A stretch of DNA of 36,394 bases from Actinomycetota bacterium (GTDB lineage Bacteria > Actinomycetota > Acidimicrobiia > Acidimicrobiales > JAJPHE01), in assembly GCA_021325435.1 (NCBI GenBank), contig JAJPHE010000028.1, positions 1 through 36,394 of the forward strand. The letters are read 5' to 3'. Under the pieces are notes generated by a model. The model did no database searches, was not told the origin of the DNA, and saw nothing but the letters and a program-made list of their open reading frames with translations. This document shows, piece after piece, positions 33,926-36,394 of this stretch; position 1 is the first letter of the stretch, and each line of letters opens with the position of its first letter. Made by a program: the position numbers and the translations under genes.

Positions 33926-34970
33926 GAACATCACCATTACGGGCGGAACCGGATCGCTTGGAAAGGTCTTGGTTCGACGAATTCTGTCAGGCGAAGTCGG
34001 GATACCCGAGAGGGTGCTCATTCTGTCGCGAGACGAGGCGAAGCAACATGAGATGCGGTTGTCATATCAGCATCCGACAACGTCCACTGATGAAATCGTC
34101 TACAACAACTTTCGGCAGCTCCTTCAGTTCCAGATCGGGGACGTCCGAAACTCCACAGACGTTGTCCGGGCGGTGCGAGGGGCCGACATCGTCGTCAATG
34201 CTGCTGCCCTCAAGCAGGTACCTAGCTGCGAATACTTCCCGGAACAGGCGATTTTTACGAACTGCCTGGGCGCAGTAAACGTGTGTGAGAGCATCAGGAC
34301 GCTCGACTATGCGGTCGATGTCGTTGTCGGCGTAAGTACGGATAAGGCCTGCAAGCCCGTAAATGTCATGGGGATGACCAAGGCCGTACAGGAGCGGGTC
34401 TTCTGCGCGGCGAACATTGAATCGACGCACACTCGGTTCGTGACCGTCCGCTATGGCAACGTGCTCGCATCTAGAGGATCGGTCATACCGTTGTTCCTCG
34501 AACAGCTTCGTCGAGGCGGGCCCTTGACGATCACAGATTCTCGGATGACGCGATTTTTGCTAAGCCTTGATGAGGCCGTCGACACTGTCTTCGCCGCCAT
34601 TAGGGACGCACGCCCAGGGGAGACCTTCGTCCCACGTTGCCCCTCAGCAATGGTCACGGACATTGCAGTGGCGCTGATTGGGGCTGCCGCGATACGGACT
34701 GAAGTGACTGGGATCAGGCCCGGCGAGAAGCTTCACGAGATTCTGATCTCTGAGGAAGAGATGCGTCACGTGCGCCGTTCAGGAGGTTTTCTAGCCATAG
34801 TTCCAATGCTTCCCGAACTATCGGGTCACACCCTCTCCGAGCAGCTCGGGTATGAGTTCAGTTCCGCGACATCGCCACTCGCGCTGTCCGAGGTTTCAGC
34901 ATTGCTCGAACGCCACCAGTTGCTGCCGGCTCAGGCGCCCATCGGACACGAGCAGGAGCTACTACGCTGA
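33912..34970 (+). CDS. CapE/WbjB-like UDP-GlcNAc 4,6-dehydratase/5-epimerase
   Basis: 352 residues of the extended SDR family. NAD site GGTGSLG (11-17). The active-site region VSTDKACKPVNVMGMTKAVQERVF has Met in place of the usual catalytic Tyr before x3-Lys, as in CapE. Downstream, FVTVRYGNVLASRGSVIPLF and GIRPGEKLHEILISEEE are typical of the CapD/FnlA class. It should convert UDP-GlcNAc to a 4-keto-6-deoxy-L-sugar. ATG 33912 has GGGAGAG 8-10 bases upstream and overlaps the previous gene. Confidence 0.88.
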   Translation: MLDGKNITITGGTGSLGKVLVRRILSGEVGIPERVLILSRDEAKQHEMRLSYQHPTTSTDEIVYNNFRQLLQFQIGDVRNSTDVVRAVRGADIVVNAAALKQVPSCEYFPEQAIFTNCLGAVNVCESIRTLDYAVDVVVGVSTDKACKPVNVMGMTKAVQERVFCAANIESTHTRFVTVRYGNVLASRGSVIPLFLEQLRRGGPLTITDSRMTRFLLSLDEAVDTVFAAIRDARPGETFVPRCPSAMVTDIAVALIGAAAIRTEVTGIRPGEKLHEILISEEEMRHVRRSGGFLAIVPMLPELSGHTLSEQLGYEFSSATSPLALSEVSALLERHQLLPAQAPIGHEQELLR

Positions 34971-36100
34971 AGATCGTCACCCTGCTGGGCACACGCCCTG
35001 AGGTAATCAAACTCAGTCGGGTCATTGCTGAGCTCGAACGATATTCGGATCACGTGCTCGTTCACTCTGGGCAGAACTACGACCCTCTGCTGAGCGACAT
35101 CTTCTTTGGCGAGCTATCCATCGCCGCTCCCTCCTATCACCTTGGTATCGGAACTGAGTTTGGGGCTGCTGCAGCGATTGGTCATGTCATTTCCCGCTTC
35201 GATGAGGTGCTGACGCGCGAAAGGCCTGACGCTGTCCTGATATACGGCGATACCAATACAGGTCTCGGAGCCATCGCGGCAAGGCGTCGTCGAGTACCAG
35301 TCTTCCACATGGAAGCAGGTAACCGAGCCTTCGACGCTCGAATCCCGGAAGAGGTGAACCGTCGCGTAATCGATCACTTGAGTGATGTCAATATGACCAA
35401 CTCGGAACACGCGAGGCGATACCTAATCATGGAGGGTCTCCGGCCCGAACTCGTACTGAAGACAGGCTCCCCGATGCGGGAGGTCTTGGATCATCATCGG
35501 GAACAGGTCGGCCATTCAGAGATCCTACGGGATCTCAATCTTAGACCCGGTGGCTACTTCGTCGTCTCCGCGCATCGCGAAGAGAACGTCGACGACCCCG
35601 TTCGGCTGAGGTCGTTTGTTGCCACCCTTGAACGGCTCGCAAACGATCACCAGAAGCCCGTTATCGTGTCAACTCACCCTCGGACCCGTGCTCGCCTTGC
35701 CAATGGGATCAATTTCGGAGGCCACGAACTAGTCCGATTCCTCGAACCCTTCTCGTTTAGTAACTACATTCGCCTTCAGACAGAAGCTCTCTGCGTAGTC
35801 TCGGATAGCGGCACCCTCACGGAGGAGGCGTCTCTTCTGGGGTTCCCAGCCGTGATGATACGAGAAGCACACGAACGACCGGAGGGAACCGACGTCGGGG
35901 CTGTTGTCTTCACTCCGATAACCCCAGACTCTGTCGCATCAGCCGTTGATCTCGTCACTACTCAAGGATCACTGGGCGTGAACACAATCACTGACTATTC
36001 ACCCGCCAACGTCTCCAAGGTCGTGGTACGAACTATCGTCAGTTTCGTTCCGTACTTGCGTCGCACGATTTGGTTCGGTGCGCCTCCAATCTTCAGTTGA
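34967..36100 (+). CDS. UDP-HexNAc 2-epimerase, WbjD/FnlC type (CTG start)
   Basis: 377 residues when read from CTG 34967, overlapping the previous stop as CTGA. AGGAG (34954-34958) lies 8 bases upstream. This start yields the family N-terminus KIVTLLGTRPEVIKLSRV; the first ATG/GTG (35054) would remove 29 residues including GTRPE. Further family motifs: YGDTNT (about 93-98), MEAGNRAFDARIPEEVNR (115-132), SAHREENVD (201-209) and SDSGTLTEEA near the C-terminus. The AHREENVD form is characteristic of WbjD/FnlC/CapG rather than WecB. It should invert C2 of the UDP-L-aminosugar made by the two preceding enzymes. Confidence 0.9.
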   Translation: MKIVTLLGTRPEVIKLSRVIAELERYSDHVLVHSGQNYDPLLSDIFFGELSIAAPSYHLGIGTEFGAAAAIGHVISRFDEVLTRERPDAVLIYGDTNTGLGAIAARRRRVPVFHMEAGNRAFDARIPEEVNRRVIDHLSDVNMTNSEHARRYLIMEGLRPELVLKTGSPMREVLDHHREQVGHSEILRDLNLRPGGYFVVSAHREENVDDPVRLRSFVATLERLANDHQKPVIVSTHPRTRARLANGINFGGHELVRFLEPFSFSNYIRLQTEALCVVSDSGTLTEEASLLGFPAVMIREAHERPEGTDVGAVVFTPITPDSVASAVDLVTTQGSLGVNTITDYSPANVSKVVVRTIVSFVPYLRRTIWFGAPPIFS

Positions 36101-36254
36101 GTAGATCTCAGGAATCGGATCGACTTCCGGGTTCTTTCGGCGAATTCCAACGGCCCCGACGGGCCGACGCCGACGGCAGTACGTCCAATTGCACCTTCAC
36201 GCCCGACTCATTGCCGAACCACAATCAGACGCGAAGTGCGAAGCGCCGGTCCAA
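36101..36254. other. non-coding stretch after the 2-epimerase gene
   Basis: No gene recognised. CGGCCC-CGAC-GGGCCG (36151-36166) is a 6-base stem about 50 bases past the 2-epimerase stop and could be its terminator, without a U-tract. Confidence 0.35.
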
Positions 36255-36394
36255 CTAGTTGCTGAGCCGCTTGACAGCGAGGATATGGGGGTCTACGCGT
36301 CTGAGTAGGGACTGCGCCTGGTTCGGATGCGCGGCGGGCAGGGTCTTGAGGGCCAGGTGACTCCGCCGGCGTGGAGTAGGACTCGGAGCCGGTA
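36255..36394 (-). CDS. possible 3' end of an unidentified gene running off the window
   Basis: A minus-strand frame stays open from the window edge to a TAG at 36257-36255, about 46 codons. Its last residues (LRRVDPHILAVKRLSN) look protein-like, and third positions are mostly G/C in the second half. I do not recognise a family, and so short a piece may be chance. If real, it is convergent with the 2-epimerase gene. Confidence 0.25.
   Translation of the reverse strand, partial: PAPSPTPRRRSHLALKTLPAAHPNQAQSLLRRVDPHILAVKRLSN

Overview
The window looks like a chromosomal segment of a high-GC actinobacterium. The block uvrC-methyltransferase-rapZ-yvcK-gap-pgk-tpiA-secG, tightly packed on one strand, is a hallmark actinobacterial gene order. 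GC-rich third positions, frequent GTG starts, 4- to 8-base stop/start overlaps and several probably leaderless promoters agree with this. An Acidimicrobiia-like lineage is a guess from general feel only; no marker gene here decides it.

Layout. (1) 207-2320, minus: a two-gene ABC transporter (ATPase and ABC-2-like permease). (2) 2615-5371, minus: a GNAT acetyltransferase, a small dimeric alpha/beta-barrel monooxygenase-like protein, and an ArsR-type regulator whose operator overlaps its own promoter. (3) 5588-7103: a worn accessory patch with an ABC-ATPase remnant, an RHH antitoxin with a doubly frameshifted Doc toxin gene, and a divergent pair of tiny genes, the second a 57-residue excisionase-like HTH protein. 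(4) 7626-7709, minus: tRNA-Leu(GAG). (5) 7780-15307, minus: a complete peptide (Dpp/Opp) ABC operon with substrate-binding lipoproteins at both ends. (6) 15536-23342, minus: secG, tpiA, pgk, gap, yvcK, rapZ, a methyltransferase and uvrC; whiA, usually between yvcK and gap, is absent. (7) 23407-25520, plus: a PhyH-family dioxygenase and nadA. (8) 25534-36100: a surface-polysaccharide cluster with lower GC and freer codon use.

The polysaccharide cluster carries a Wzm/Wzt-type exporter, four glycosyltransferase genes (one a 740-residue GT2-GT4 fusion on the opposite strand), and a three-enzyme nucleotide-sugar module: an RmlD-like reductase, a CapE/WbjB-like dehydratase-epimerase and a WbjD/FnlC-like UDP-HexNAc 2-epimerase. 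Together these should turn UDP-GlcNAc into a UDP-2-acetamido-2,6-dideoxy-L-hexose (L-QuiNAc or L-FucNAc type), which the glycosyltransferases would add to a lipid-linked chain for ABC-dependent export. No initiating transferase and no ligase are seen, so the cluster probably continues past the window or relies on genes elsewhere.

Most notable points: the 2-epimerase appears to start at CTG, recovering an N-terminal GTRPE motif that a conventional start would lose; the doc gene can be restored by adding one base to each of two short homopolymers; the drop in base composition seems to begin inside the 3' end of nadA, hinting at a recombination junction; and several genes have -10 boxes only 6-8 bases from the start codon. 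I did not find a wholly new defence or mobile system; the most distinctive locus is the polysaccharide cluster.
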